Assembly (NCBI GenBank): GCA_002026145.1
Contig: MWOQ01000181.1
Location: 18,416-82,415 of the forward strand
Source of the DNA: Prochlorococcus sp. HOT208_60m_813L03
GTDB lineage: Bacteria; Cyanobacteriota; Cyanobacteriia; PCC-6307; Cyanobiaceae
Direction: 5' to 3'
Length of the DNA: 64,000 nt
Both the position numbers and the translations under genes were made by a program. The notes under the pieces were generated by a model. It was not told where the DNA came from. It searched no databases and saw only the letters and a program-made list of their open reading frames with translations. Shown piece after piece: positions 1 to 16,276 of the stretch (positions within the stretch are counted from its first letter, which is position 1; each line of letters opens with the position of its first letter).

Positions 1-59
1 TGATTGGATGCATTTTCATTTACACCTAAAATTTTGTAGTAGGAAGTTTCCCCTTTCAA
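1..59 (-). CDS. J-domain (DnaJ-like) protein, N-terminus only
   Basis: The minus-strand reading frame entering from base 59 codes for LKGETSYYKILGVNENASN and then leaves the window. The YYKILGV..NAS core is the first helix and turn of a J domain, the Hsp70-stimulating module of DnaJ proteins. The diagnostic HPD motif would lie outside the window. The only plausible start in the visible frame is a TTG at 59-57, because an in-frame stop lies 10 bases further upstream. The gene is transcribed away from rsmG, so the about 89 bases between them would carry both promoters. The identification rests on 19 residues. Confidence 0.6.
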   Translation of the reverse strand, partial: MKGETSYYKILGVNENASN

Positions 60-148
60 AATAATCTTTTATTAATATAATAATTCTAATAAATTTTTAC
101 TAAATAGAATGTATTTAATGGATTGTTAAAATTCATATTTATAACGAA

Positions 149-862
149 ATGAAAAAACAAAACATTCCAGAAGAAATTTTTTCCTTAATAACTGAAGAAG
201 AAATAAATTTATTTCAAGAGTTACAAATTAAAATTAAAGAATTAAATAATAAGACCAATCTCACAAAATTAACTGATGGTGATGATTATTGGGTATCTCA
301 AGTGTTTGACAGCATTTGGCCATTCAAAGCTTTCACGAATATTAATTTTGATAATAAAAAATTTTTAGATATTGGATCAGGCTGTGGCTTCCCAGGTTTA
401 GCTTATGCAATAACTCATCCTAATTCTGAGATATACCTAATTGATTCTTTGAAAAAGAAAACAGATGCAATAAAAATTTTAGTTGAAAAGATCAATTTCA
501 AAAACAATATTCATGTAATCAATGATCGTGTTGAGAATTTAGCACACCAATCGTCAATGAGAAATAATTTTAATATTGCAACAACTAGAGCGGTTAGTAA
601 TCCATCAACAGTTTCAGAATATATACTACCAATGTTAAAAAAAGAAGGATTTGGAGTTTTATTTTGTGGCAAATGGACGAATCAAGAAAGCAAAAATCTA
701 GATAAAACTTTAGAAATATTAGAAGGGAAAGTTAAAGATAAAAAAGAGATACTATTACCAAGAAATAAAGGCACCCGAAATATTATTCTTATTCAACCAA
801 AGAATTTTTGTCCTGAAATTTACCCAAGAAAAGTTGGCAAACCTGAAAAAAATCCATTATGA
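149..862 (+). CDS. rsmG: 16S rRNA (guanine-N7)-methyltransferase RsmG (GidB)
   Basis: The 237-residue protein has the RsmG fold. An S-adenosylmethionine-binding glycine loop, DIGSGCGFPG, lies at residues 74-83, followed by an acidic residue at the end of the next strand (YLIDS) and the TTRAVS motif typical of GidB. The enzyme methylates G527 (E. coli numbering) of 16S rRNA in the 530 loop of the small subunit. The length is normal for the family. The ATG at 149 has no obvious Shine-Dalgarno sequence, which is common here. The stop is 2 bases from the stop of the convergent aldo/keto reductase gene. Family assignment is firm. Confidence 0.95.
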   Translation: MKKQNIPEEIFSLITEEEINLFQELQIKIKELNNKTNLTKLTDGDDYWVSQVFDSIWPFKAFTNINFDNKKFLDIGSGCGFPGLAYAITHPNSEIYLIDSLKKKTDAIKILVEKINFKNNIHVINDRVENLAHQSSMRNNFNIATTRAVSNPSTVSEYILPMLKKEGFGVLFCGKWTNQESKNLDKTLEILEGKVKDKKEILLPRNKGTRNIILIQPKNFCPEIYPRKVGKPEKNPL

Positions 863-864
863 AA

Positions 865-2058
865 TTATTTTCTTGATAATCTTTTAGCATTCTTATCTCC
901 AAACTTTTCTTTTAAATTTCTCAATTTTTTTATAACTTTTTTTGGATTTATATGACCTTCTAATACTTTTAATAATTGCCCTTCAGAAACATCTACATCT
1001 AGTAAATTAGCGTTGAATCCTGGGAACCAGTGGCTTCCATTACCAAGTAATTGATATCTTGCTCTCGCATATCCTTCCATACCCAACCAATCAATTAAAT
1101 TTGAAAGCCAAAGCAGAACAGGAATATTAATATTTCCCGGAGTATATTCCCAACTTGGTAAATTTCTATTCCAATTTTGATGCCACTCTAAACCTAAGGA
1201 ATTAATTGATTCCTGCCTTAATTTGTTAATTATCTTAGGCAAATACTTCTCAGATTCTGATAACAACGAGACAGCTTCTAAATGCAGAGCAAAATCTGTC
1301 TCTTTTGCAATACCGACACTCAAAGTATGGACATTTTGATTTCTTAAGCAAAAAAGATCATTAAAAACTATAGGATGAAGTGGTTTACAAAATTCCAACA
1401 TTTTTCTTGAGGGAGTATGAAGATGTCCCCCTTTATCAGTGGGACTTATTATGAAAACCCCAAGATCATGCTTATTGGCTAAATTAATAACCTTTGTATT
1501 TTCCTGATTAATGAAATACCAATGCAAGTTTACATAATCAAATAAGTTTGTTGATATGGCCTTTTCAATAAGTGAAGATTTTCCATGGGTTGAAAATCCA
1601 ATAGATCCAATTAAATTTTCTTTTTGAAAGTTCCTCAAAATATCAATGCAACCTCCATCTCGAATAGCCTGATGTAAATGTTCAGCAGTATTGATACCAT
1701 GTATTGCTAACAAATCAATTTTTTTAACTTTCAATTTTTCAATGCTAGATAATACATCTCGCTCAAAAATTTCCGGATCACTATTTGGCGGAATCTTTGT
1801 TTGGATTATATTTGGGATTTTCTTGGTATTCTTAAAACACATCCCTAATTGCACCTCAGAAGTTCCATAGTACTTGGCAGTTTCTACATGACTTAAGCCA
1901 TATTGTGTTGCAAGATCTAATATATTTTCTACTTTATTTTGTTCTTCGTATGAAACCTCAGAAAAATCTAATTGATCCCAACTTTTTTGAAATCTCATAC
2001 CACCTAAAGATAAAACAGGAATCTTCAGATTGGTTCTACCAAATCTACGATATTGCAT
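865..2058 (-). CDS. aldo/keto reductase family protein
   Basis: This 397-residue protein opens with YRRFGRTNLKIPVLSLGGMRF, a typical aldo/keto reductase beta-barrel start. The usual catalytic set is recognisable: Tyr64 in ETAKYYG, Lys88 in QTKIPP and His120 in LLAIHGIN. The position normally held by Asp is Glu59. The C-terminal third (about 290-397) resembles the longer AKR group that ends in a ferredoxin-like domain, but I see no CxxCxxC there. Instead a separate 4Fe-4S ferredoxin gene lies 10 bases upstream in the same direction. An NADPH- or ferredoxin-coupled reductase is inferred. The substrate is unknown. Confidence 0.85.
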   Translation of the reverse strand: MQYRRFGRTNLKIPVLSLGGMRFQKSWDQLDFSEVSYEEQNKVENILDLATQYGLSHVETAKYYGTSEVQLGMCFKNTKKIPNIIQTKIPPNSDPEIFERDVLSSIEKLKVKKIDLLAIHGINTAEHLHQAIRDGGCIDILRNFQKENLIGSIGFSTHGKSSLIEKAISTNLFDYVNLHWYFINQENTKVINLANKHDLGVFIISPTDKGGHLHTPSRKMLEFCKPLHPIVFNDLFCLRNQNVHTLSVGIAKETDFALHLEAVSLLSESEKYLPKIINKLRQESINSLGLEWHQNWNRNLPSWEYTPGNINIPVLLWLSNLIDWLGMEGYARARYQLLGNGSHWFPGFNANLLDVDVSEGQLLKVLEGHINPKKVIKKLRNLKEKFGDKNAKRLSRK

Positions 2059-2068
2059 CTTTTTGATA

Positions 2069-2428
2069 TTAGTGCTTATTCATTCTCGGTGGCTTTCCAA
2101 ATGTTTGAAACATATCCCTATCGAGACTATTCTCTAAATCATCTAATTCTTCAAATTTGACCCAATGAATACAATCAACAGGGCATGTATCTATTGCTTC
2201 TTGTAAGACATCAGAACTATCTCCATCTTGCCTAATAGCTCGACTTCTACCATGAAATTCATCTACAGTGAAAGTGTTCGAAGCTACGTGAACACAGTAC
2301 TGACAACCAATACACTTTGCTTCATCAACCCATACAGCTTTTTCGGCTAACTGGCCACCTAAAACGGCCTCATAACCTGTAATCTCAACATGTTCTTCTG
2401 TATTATGCAATGGATCCGTAAAATCCAT
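2069..2428 (-). CDS. 4Fe-4S single-cluster ferredoxin
   Basis: The 119-residue acidic protein carries Cys39, Cys42 and Cys45 (CIGCQYC) and Cys82 in the TCPVDC motif, enough to bind one 4Fe-4S cluster. Cys86 is extra. The pattern CxxCxxC...CP is that of monocluster ferredoxins related to plant and cyanobacterial J-protein/ferredoxin fusions, here without a J domain. It probably carries electrons to a nearby enzyme. The aldo/keto reductase gene starts 10 bases downstream and the DUF1257 gene ends 9 bases upstream, so co-transcription is likely. The partner assignment is inference from position. Confidence 0.9.
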   Translation of the reverse strand: MDFTDPLHNTEEHVEITGYEAVLGGQLAEKAVWVDEAKCIGCQYCVHVASNTFTVDEFHGRSRAIRQDGDSSDVLQEAIDTCPVDCIHWVKFEELDDLENSLDRDMFQTFGKPPRMNKH

Positions 2429-2437
2429 ATTTTGACA

Positions 2438-2830
2438 TTAGTTTTCCCACTTAGTTAAGACCAACTCAATAGAACCATCATTTTTATTTTTTTGCTCTAC
2501 TATTTGATATCCATCTTCTTGCGTTTTAGAAATTATTGTTTGGTAAGCATACATTTGTGTAACTTTTGAGATAAATCTTTCTACTGGAATCTCAAATTTC
2601 CATAGATCAAGGTCAGTAACTAATTCATATGCATTAGAATTGTTATCCCATTTAAATCCAACTTGGGTATCACCAGGTAAATTCATACTTATATCAACGG
2701 CTGTGAATTGACCTTTATATCCTTTTACAAACTTTTCTTCTTGATTAATACTATAACCGAAATGATTTAGAGCCTTAATTAATGGCTCTACTTCTTTGAG
2801 CTGAGTTTTAATCGTACTAAAGTGTGACAT
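2438..2830 (-). CDS. ycf35: DUF1257 / Ycf35 family protein
   Basis: The 130-residue protein begins MSHFSTIKTQLKEVEPLIKAL and matches the Ycf35 (DUF1257) family, found in cyanobacteria and in red algal plastid genomes. No membrane segment or metal motif is visible. Its biochemical role is unknown. Its 5' end overlaps the end of the DUF2997 gene by 14 bases, so the two are very likely translationally coupled. The ferredoxin gene follows 9 bases later. The constant company of DUF2997 and a ferredoxin suggests a redox or photosynthetic accessory role, which is inference. Confidence 0.88.
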   Translation of the reverse strand: MSHFSTIKTQLKEVEPLIKALNHFGYSINQEEKFVKGYKGQFTAVDISMNLPGDTQVGFKWDNNSNAYELVTDLDLWKFEIPVERFISKVTQMYAYQTIISKTQEDGYQIVEQKNKNDGSIELVLTKWEN

Positions 2831-3032
2831 TAGATTCGTGGTTGAATTGTTTTAATTTTTCCTTTTGATTAGAGATGAAAGCATCAGAAGTTTTATTTTT
2901 AACTGTTACTTTACCAAGAGCATCTTCAAGATTTCTTGTGGCATCATTGCATGAATTACCAGTAAAACCTTCTACTGTCTCTTCAACTCTTCCGTCTTGA
3001 TGAATTTTGAATCTCAATGTTTTTTGAGGCAT
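2817..3032 (-). CDS. DUF2997 family small protein
   Basis: This 71-residue protein starts MPQKTLRFKIHQDGRVEETVEG and contains a short beta-rich motif followed by GNSCNDATRNLEDALGKV. This is the DUF2997 pattern, a small cyanobacterial family of unknown function that travels with Ycf35. One conserved cysteine (in NSCND) is visible. It is the first gene of the run DUF2997-ycf35-ferredoxin-reductase on the minus strand, and it overlaps ycf35 by 14 bases. The operon promoter should lie in the 149 bases upstream. Confidence 0.85.
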   Translation of the reverse strand: MPQKTLRFKIHQDGRVEETVEGFTGNSCNDATRNLEDALGKVTVKNKTSDAFISNQKEKLKQFNHESNVTL

Positions 3033-3039
3033 AAATTCA

Positions 3040-3052
3040 AGTACTGAGTACT
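3040..3052. promoter_or_regulatory. AGTACTGAGTACT palindrome before DUF2997
   Basis: A perfect 13-base palindrome, AGTACT-G-AGTACT, starts 8 bases before the DUF2997 start codon, where a ribosome binding site would normally be. It is a possible repressor site at the head of the four-gene redox operon. The motif is short and its function is a guess. Confidence 0.3.
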
Positions 3053-3181
3053 TTTACTTTATATAGAATAACGAAATTTTTTTGTTTCAGTTGGTACAAG
3101 TTAATTAATTTTAATTTTTATATTGAATATCTAATAAATAAAGTCTTTTACTCGCGCGCTTATCAAAAAAAATTAAGAAAT

Positions 3182-3949
3182 TTAATTATAAAAACCTTGC
3201 ATCCCCATTGAATCCAAGGCAGTTTTTGCTTCTTCCATAACAGAAGGTTCTTTATCGAAAAGAGCTATCTTTGTACATTCATCAACAAAACTTTCTTGAA
3301 GTGTATTGTTTAATTTTTCGTACAATCTACATAATGACCAGATGCAATTACTTCTAACACCCGGTTCATTATCTATTTTTAAACTTATTAAAAGTTGTTC
3401 AGCTGCCAATTGAGCATTTTCCAAAGAAACATTGCCGATTTCAGCTAAAGAACTAGATGACCATAACCTCACTGCAGCTACATCGTTCTTCAAAGCATTT
3501 ATTAATGGCTTCAAAACAATTTGATTATCATAATTAGCCAAGCTCCATGCAGTTGCTCTTCTGACATAAGCATTATCGTCAGTCTCCAAAAGACTGACAA
3601 GTTTCTCGACCGCGGTAGGACATGGATTACGACCTAAAGCATATACCACACTCATTCTTTCAACAGGACAAGGTTGGTCAAGTAACGGTAACAAAAGAGG
3701 AAAAGATCTTGAATCTCTATATTCACAAAATATTCTTAAACCCTGTATTCTTTCTTCTCTGTTACCTTTCAGCATTTTTAATGCTTCATTGCACTCCTGA
3801 GTTATGTTTAAACCTTTTGGAAAAGAATCTTCATCAATTTGTTCTAAAGGATCTATTTCAATTTCTAAGGCTAATTCTCTCGCTAAAACTTCTGGATCAA
3901 CAGCGATATCCACTAAGCTTTCTTTATTAGGATCCTTATTTTTTGTCAT
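3182..3949 (-). CDS. HEAT-repeat protein (CpcE/NblB-like)
   Basis: The 255-residue protein is built of alpha-helical HEAT or PBS-lyase repeats. Copies such as DQPCPVERMSVVYALGRN, DDNAYVRRATAWSLANY and NDVAAVRLWSSSSLAEIGN run from about residue 85 to 240. In phycobilisome-bearing cyanobacteria such proteins attach or remove bilins (CpcE/F, NblB), but no phycobilisome genes are seen here, so a chlorophyll- or protein-binding scaffold role is equally possible. I chose the ATG at 3949 (MTKNKDPNKESL). The longer frame from 4009 overlaps another small gene. It lies downstream of rlmN and the small membrane peptide on the same strand. Confidence 0.85.
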   Translation of the reverse strand: MTKNKDPNKESLVDIAVDPEVLARELALEIEIDPLEQIDEDSFPKGLNITQECNEALKMLKGNREERIQGLRIFCEYRDSRSFPLLLPLLDQPCPVERMSVVYALGRNPCPTAVEKLVSLLETDDNAYVRRATAWSLANYDNQIVLKPLINALKNDVAAVRLWSSSSLAEIGNVSLENAQLAAEQLLISLKIDNEPGVRSNCIWSLCRLYEKLNNTLQESFVDECTKIALFDKEPSVMEEAKTALDSMGMQGFYN

Positions 3950-3966
3950 TTTAAAAAATAAAAATA

Positions 3967-4113
3967 TTAATTTATGGGAGCAGGAGACATCATATCTCCT
4001 GGTAACCAAATTCTTGCGCTAACTGCAAAGAAGGCAATCCCAAAAAGTGAGACGATAGCGAAAGGTAAAATTTTTGTCTTAATAAAACCCAAAGATTTAA
4101 GATTAATTAACAC
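3967..4113 (-). CDS. small single-span membrane peptide, 48 residues
   Basis: A short minus-strand frame begins at a GTG (4113) with an AACAGGT-type ribosome binding site 8 bases upstream and ends at TAA 3967. The product reads as a basic N-terminus (LKSLGFIKTK), one hydrophobic span (ILPFAIVSLFGIAFFAVSA) and a short tail RIWLPGDMMSPAPIN rich in Pro and Met. It sits between rlmN and the HEAT-repeat gene, all on one strand with short gaps. The composition suggests a small thylakoid or plasma membrane subunit. I do not recognise it as a named photosystem or cytochrome subunit, so no function is given. Confidence 0.65.
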   Translation of the reverse strand: MLINLKSLGFIKTKILPFAIVSLFGIAFFAVSARIWLPGDMMSPAPIN

Positions 4114-4164
4114 AATAATAACCTGTTTAAGAAACTTTTAAAAAATTTTTAATGGATAATATTA

Positions 4165-5220
<1,056 letters not shown>

Positions 5221-5236
5221 TTATTTAAAGTTATTT

Positions 5237-5407
<171 letters not shown>

Positions 5408-5442
5408 TTATTCTAGTAACTAAAAATAATAATAGATAATAT

Positions 5443-11510
<6,068 letters not shown>

Positions 11511-11521
11511 TTATTGAGTAT

Positions 11522-14500
11522 TTAATCTTCCTCATATTCAGAGGTTCCGAGTGATTCGTAAGTCGGCCTTGATGGGGTATTTCTTCTCGGATTTATGTCT
11601 TGCATTAAATCCACCTCTTTTCCTTCATCTGTATAAACCCCTATATCCAAGCCTAGTGATTGTAATTCCCTCATAAGAACTTTAAAAGACTCAGGAGTGC
11701 CAGGCCTTGGGATCGGTTTACCTTTTACAATTGCATTAAGCGCTTCATTTCTTCCTTGCATGTCATCAGATTTAACTGTTAACAATTCCTGAAGAGTATA
11801 AGCGGCTCCATAAGCTTCAAGAGCCCATACTTCCATTTCTCCAAGCCTTTGCCCACCTTGCTGAGCTTTACCACCCAATGGTTGCTGTGTTACTAAAGAG
11901 TAAGGACCAGTAGATCTAGCATGAATTTTATCATCCACCAAATGGACTAACTTCAGGAAGTGAGAGTATCCGACAGCAACTGGCTGATCGAATGGTTCCC
12001 CTGTTCTACCATCTTTAAGTAATAATTTTCCAGGATCTTCAGGATTGTAAACCCATGCTTTCCCTGGCTGTTTTGAAGCTTCCTCTAAAAATGCTTGAAC
12101 AGTTTGATGTGATTTTTCAGCTCCATACATTTCATCAAATGGAACAACTTTGACCCGGCAATTTAAGTTGGAGGCTGCCCAGCCCATCAATAATTCAAAA
12201 ACTTGACCTACATTCATCCTACTTGGAACTCCTAAAGGATTGAGAACGATGTCTACAGGTGTTCCATCAGGTAAATAAGGCATATCTTCTCTTGGTAAGA
12301 TTCTGCTAATAATCCCTTTATTTCCGTGTCTCCCAGCCATTTTGTCACCTACTTGGATTTTCCTCCTCTGAGCCACATAAACTCTAACAACCATGTTTGC
12401 TCCTGGAGGTAATTCATCACCCTGTTCTCTAGTGTAGATACGAACGTCCAAAACCCTTCCTTTTTCAGTTTTAGGAACCCTGAGAGAATTATCTCTCACA
12501 TCTCTAGCCTTTTCACCGAAAATAGCTCTTAACAGCTTTTCTTCAGGTGGTTGGTCTGATTCCCCTTTTGGAGTAACTTTTCCTACAAGAATATCTCCAC
12601 TCTCGACAAAAGCACCAATCCTAATAATTCCCATCTCATCAAGATTATTCAAACTTTCTTCGGAAATATTAGGAATCTCTCTTGTGATTTCTTCAGGTCC
12701 TAGTTTCGTTTGTCTTGCTTCAATTTCATATTTTTCAATATGTACTGAAGTATATAAATCATCAGTTACCATCCTCTCGCTTACTAGTATTGCATCTTCG
12801 TAGTTGTATCCCTCCCAAGGCATGTAGGCAATTAAAACGTTTTGGCCAAGGGCTATTTCGCCTCCTTCACATGCGGATCCATCTGCTAAAACCTGACCAG
12901 ATATAACTCTATCTCCAATTTTCACTATAGGTCTTTGGTTGAGGCAAGTATCTTGATTTGATCTTTGATATTTCTGAAGATAATGAAAATGTTCATTACC
13001 ATGCTCGTCTTTAACGATAATCTCATTAGCGTCTACGTAAGATACAGTTCCGTTAACTTTTGTTATGGGAACCATCCCCGAATCTCGAGCAACTTGAGAT
13101 TCTAAACCCGTACCAACTAAAGGACGCTCTGGCCTTAGCAATGGAACGGCTTGACGTTGCATATTTGATCCCATGAGAGCTCTATTAGCGTCATCATGCT
13201 CCAAGAAAGGGATAAGTGAAGTAGCAACTGAAATTACTTGAACGGGAGAAAGCTGAACGTAATCAACTTGATGAGGAGGAACTTTTTCAAAATCCTGTCT
13301 ATATCTTACCGGTATTAGATCTGCAATTATATTACCGTCCTTGTCAGTTGCGACGTCTCCTGGAGCCACTCTACACTCATCTTCTAAATCAGCAGAAAGA
13401 TAAACAGGATTACCTTCTTTATTAACTTTACCGTTATGAACTTCCCAAAAAGGTGTTTCAATAAAACCATATTCATTAACTCTCGCATGGGTAGCTAAAG
13501 AATTTATGAGTCCTGCATTTGGACCTTCAGGAGTCTCAATAGGACATAATCTTCCATAATGTGAAGGATGTATGTCTCTAACCGCAAAACCTGCTCTTTC
13601 ACGAGTTAAACCTCCTGGACCTAATGCTGAAATTCTTCTCTTATGTGTTAATTCAGCGAGAGGATTAGTTTGATCCATGAACTGACTTAATTGACTTGAG
13701 CCAAAAAATTCCTTTATAGCAGCAACCAAAGGTTTGGGATTGACTAGTTGAGCTGGTGTTAGAGAATCTGTTTCTCCTACAGTCATTCTTTCTTTAATAA
13801 TTCTCTCTAAACGATTCAATCCAACTCTGACTTGATTTTGAAGAAGTTCTCCTACTGATCTAACCCTTCGATTACCGAGGTGGTCAATATCATCCAAACT
13901 AGCGCCGCCAATATCCAATTCTAGGTTAATTAAATAATCTATAGTAGAAAGAACATCTTCATGGGTAAGTGTTCTTACATCGTCGGGAACGGTAAGTCTC
14001 AATTTTTTATTGATTTTATATCTACCAACTCGGCCTAAATCATATCTTTTAGGATCAAAAAATCTACTGTGTAATAGCTGTTGTCCACCAGAAACAGAGG
14101 GCGGTTCACCTGGACGTAGTTTCTTGTATAGTTCGAGTAATGCTTGATCTTCTGAATTTATACCCTCGTCATTAGCAGCCTCAATTGAGTTTTGATAAAA
14201 TTCAGGATGCCTAAGTTTATCGACCACATCATTATCTGAAAGACCCATCGCTCTCATAAGAACATGAGCATTAATCTTTCTAGTTTTATCAACTCTCACA
14301 TAAAGTAAATTATTTTTGTCAGTCTCGTATTTTAACCATGCACCTCTATTAGGGATAACACTAGCATTGTAAGTTCTTCGACCATTTTTATCCAGTTCAT
14401 CTTTGAAATATACTCCAGGACTTCGAACAATTTGATTAACAATAACTCTTTCGGCACCATTAATAATGAAAGTTCCTCTTTCAGTCATTAGTGGTAATTC

Positions 14501-14815
14501 GCCAATAAATACTTCTTGTTCTTTTATTTCCCCAGTCTCTTTATTAATTAACCTGCAAGTTACGTACATTTGAGATGCAAATGTAGCATCTCTTCTTTTG
14601 GCCTCCTCAACATCATGTCTAGGTCTTTTTAACCTGTACTCTTCACCAATAAAATGCAATTCTAATTTACCTGTGTAATCAGAAATGGGAGAAAAGTTTT
14701 GTAGTTCTTCTATTAGACCCTTTTCCAAAAACCATTTAAAGCTTGCTCTTTGTACTTCAACTAAATCTGGTAGATAAGTAGCTGTTTTTGCTACCTGTAA
14801 AGCGCTACTGCTCAT
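11522..14815 (-). CDS. rpoB: RNA polymerase beta subunit
   Basis: The 1097-residue beta subunit of RNA polymerase. The rifampicin-pocket region [18 protein letters not shown] and the [17 protein letters not shown] stretch are intact, as is the C-terminal [20 protein letters not shown] segment that contacts beta-prime. It is the first gene of rpoB-rpoC1-rpoC2. The 236 bases upstream, before tatD, probably hold a promoter and leader, including a 15-base palindrome about 80 bases from the ATG. No rplL-linked organisation is seen. Instead tatD and rpsT lie upstream, as is usual in marine picocyanobacteria. Confidence 0.97.
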   Translation of the reverse strand: MSSSALQVAKTATYLPDLVEVQRASFKWFLEKGLIEELQNFSPISDYTGKLELHFIGEEYRLKRPRHDVEEAKRRDATFASQMYVTCRLINKETGEIKEQEVFIGELPLMTERGTFIINGAERVIVNQIVRSPGVYFKDELDKNGRRTYNASVIPNRGAWLKYETDKNNLLYVRVDKTRKINAHVLMRAMGLSDNDVVDKLRHPEFYQNSIEAANDEGINSEDQALLELYKKLRPGEPPSVSGGQQLLHSRFFDPKRYDLGRVGRYKINKKLRLTVPDDVRTLTHEDVLSTIDYLINLELDIGGASLDDIDHLGNRRVRSVGELLQNQVRVGLNRLERIIKERMTVGETDSLTPAQLVNPKPLVAAIKEFFGSSQLSQFMDQTNPLAELTHKRRISALGPGGLTRERAGFAVRDIHPSHYGRLCPIETPEGPNAGLINSLATHARVNEYGFIETPFWEVHNGKVNKEGNPVYLSADLEDECRVAPGDVATDKDGNIIADLIPVRYRQDFEKVPPHQVDYVQLSPVQVISVATSLIPFLEHDDANRALMGSNMQRQAVPLLRPERPLVGTGLESQVARDSGMVPITKVNGTVSYVDANEIIVKDEHGNEHFHYLQKYQRSNQDTCLNQRPIVKIGDRVISGQVLADGSACEGGEIALGQNVLIAYMPWEGYNYEDAILVSERMVTDDLYTSVHIEKYEIEARQTKLGPEEITREIPNISEESLNNLDEMGIIRIGAFVESGDILVGKVTPKGESDQPPEEKLLRAIFGEKARDVRDNSLRVPKTEKGRVLDVRIYTREQGDELPPGANMVVRVYVAQRRKIQVGDKMAGRHGNKGIISRILPREDMPYLPDGTPVDIVLNPLGVPSRMNVGQVFELLMGWAASNLNCRVKVVPFDEMYGAEKSHQTVQAFLEEASKQPGKAWVYNPEDPGKLLLKDGRTGEPFDQPVAVGYSHFLKLVHLVDDKIHARSTGPYSLVTQQPLGGKAQQGGQRLGEMEVWALEAYGAAYTLQELLTVKSDDMQGRNEALNAIVKGKPIPRPGTPESFKVLMRELQSLGLDIGVYTDEGKEVDLMQDINPRRNTPSRPTYESLGTSEYEED

Positions 14816-14891
14816 CCAAGAAAACCTGCGATTTTGTGAGATTTACTATTTACTTTTAATCTACTTAATATTTAGTTCTTTAACTTTTCAC

Positions 14892-14906
14892 TTGATATGA
14901 TATCAA
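14892..14906. promoter_or_regulatory. TTGATATGATATCAA palindrome upstream of rpoB
   Basis: A perfect 15-base palindrome, TTGATAT-G-ATATCAA, lies 77-91 bases upstream of the rpoB start, inside the 236-base tatD-rpoB gap. It is a candidate binding site for a dimeric regulator or part of the rpoB promoter. In AT-rich DNA such palindromes also arise by chance. Confidence 0.3.
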
Positions 14907-15051
14907 TCATTAAATTTTGATTTCAACAAAAAATAAACCTAATAAAAAAGAATTAAATTTTGTTTAATGCTGATAAATCGTTAACTGTGTAAGTTAAAGC
15001 TTGAAAATTAAGAAAAATTTCCAGTAATTCCTAATACTAACAGCTGCTACG

Positions 15052-15846
15052 TCAAATTATCAAGTCAAATTTAAACAAATCTTCAGCATTCTTAGTTGAC
15101 TCTTTAGCAATTGTGATTAATTCAGTAGATCTTAAATCTGCCATAAAACTGGCAACATTTTCAACAAACGCAGGTTCATTTCTCTTCCCCCTATGAGGGA
15201 CAGGAGCTAAAAATGGTGAGTCAGTTTCAATTAAGTATTTATTATTTGGGACTATTTTGGCACACTCATGAATTTCATATGCTTTTGGGAAAGTGACTAT
15301 ACCACTAAAACTGATGTAAAATCCAAGATTCAAGAATTGCTTCATTTCTTTTGGTGTTCCTGTCCAACAATGAAGTACACCATTAGGACATTTTCCTTTT
15401 TTAGAAAGATCACTACATATCTCAATCATTTCCTTTGCAGCATCTCTGCAATGGATAATTACGGGCAATTGAAGTTCATAAGCTAACTCCATTTGCGGAA
15501 TAAGTGCTTCAATCTGCTGAATTTTATTTTGATTTTTAAAAAAATCCAAGCCTAATTCCCCAATAGCTACAACTCTTCTATCTTCTAGAGCTGATTTTCT
15601 AAGAAGAGATTTTGAACTTCGTGTCCACTTTTCTGCTTCTAGCGGATGCAAACCAACTGAATAGTATATTTCATTAAATTCATGGGATATTTTTTTCAAC
15701 TTTGGAATTTCAGTTAATTCACAACAAGCATGAACTAATTTTTTTACACCTCTTGAACGAAATTTTAAAACAACATCTTCAAGATCTCTCTCAAAATTTT
15801 CAAATATTAAATGACAGTGCGAGTCTATGAGTTCTATATCGCTCAT
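15052..15846 (-). CDS. tatD: TatD family metal-dependent deoxyribonuclease
   Basis: The 264-residue TIM-barrel hydrolase has the TatD metal-binding set: SHCHL at the N-terminus, GELGLDF, HCRD, HCWTG and ETDSPFLAP. These residues bind two divalent metals. Family members are 3'-5' exonucleases on single-stranded DNA or RNA and have been linked to DNA repair and cell death. It sits between rpsT (16 bases upstream) and rpoB on the minus strand, an arrangement usual in this group. Its stop lies 236 bases before rpoB. Confidence 0.92.
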   Translation of the reverse strand: MSDIELIDSHCHLIFENFERDLEDVVLKFRSRGVKKLVHACCELTEIPKLKKISHEFNEIYYSVGLHPLEAEKWTRSSKSLLRKSALEDRRVVAIGELGLDFFKNQNKIQQIEALIPQMELAYELQLPVIIHCRDAAKEMIEICSDLSKKGKCPNGVLHCWTGTPKEMKQFLNLGFYISFSGIVTFPKAYEIHECAKIVPNNKYLIETDSPFLAPVPHRGKRNEPAFVENVASFMADLRSTELITIAKESTKNAEDLFKFDLII

Positions 15847-15862
15847 AATTATGATCTGTCTT

Positions 15863-16156
15863 TTATTTGGTGGTAAGACTAGTTTTTACAAATTTGTTGA
15901 TTTTTGATTTTTTATTAGCACCGTTGTTCTTGTGAAGAACATTTTTTTTCACTGCTTTATCAATTAAGCTAAAAGCTTTATTAAGACTTGTTTTAACTAA
16001 ATTTATATTCTCCTCGTTAGGGTTTTTTTTATATTTTTCGCAGTTCTCTAAGGTTTTTTTGGTTAAAGTCCTAACAGTAGATTTATATGACTTATTTATC
16101 AAACGATTTCTTTCCGCAATTTGTATTCTCTTTTTTGCTGATTTGTTGTTAGCCAC
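15863..16156 (-). CDS. rpsT: 30S ribosomal protein S20
   Basis: The 97-residue, highly basic protein starts (V/M)ANNKSAKKRIQIAERNRLINKSYKS, the S20 signature, and continues as a three-helix bundle rich in lysine. S20 binds 16S rRNA near helices 9 and 44 and assists early 30S assembly. The start is GTG at 16156. The gene heads the rpsT-tatD-rpoB run and is divergent from hisD, with about 120 bases between the two starts to hold both promoters. Confidence 0.96.
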   Translation of the reverse strand: MANNKSAKKRIQIAERNRLINKSYKSTVRTLTKKTLENCEKYKKNPNEENINLVKTSLNKAFSLIDKAVKKNVLHKNNGANKKSKINKFVKTSLTTK

Positions 16157-16276
16157 AGAGGGTGTTTAAATATAAGATTTCTATAATAACAAATAAATCG
16201 TCTACTAATCAATCATATATAATTTAGAAAATATTAAATTGGGTTTTGAACCTTTCTATTTGAAAAAATTAAGCAA

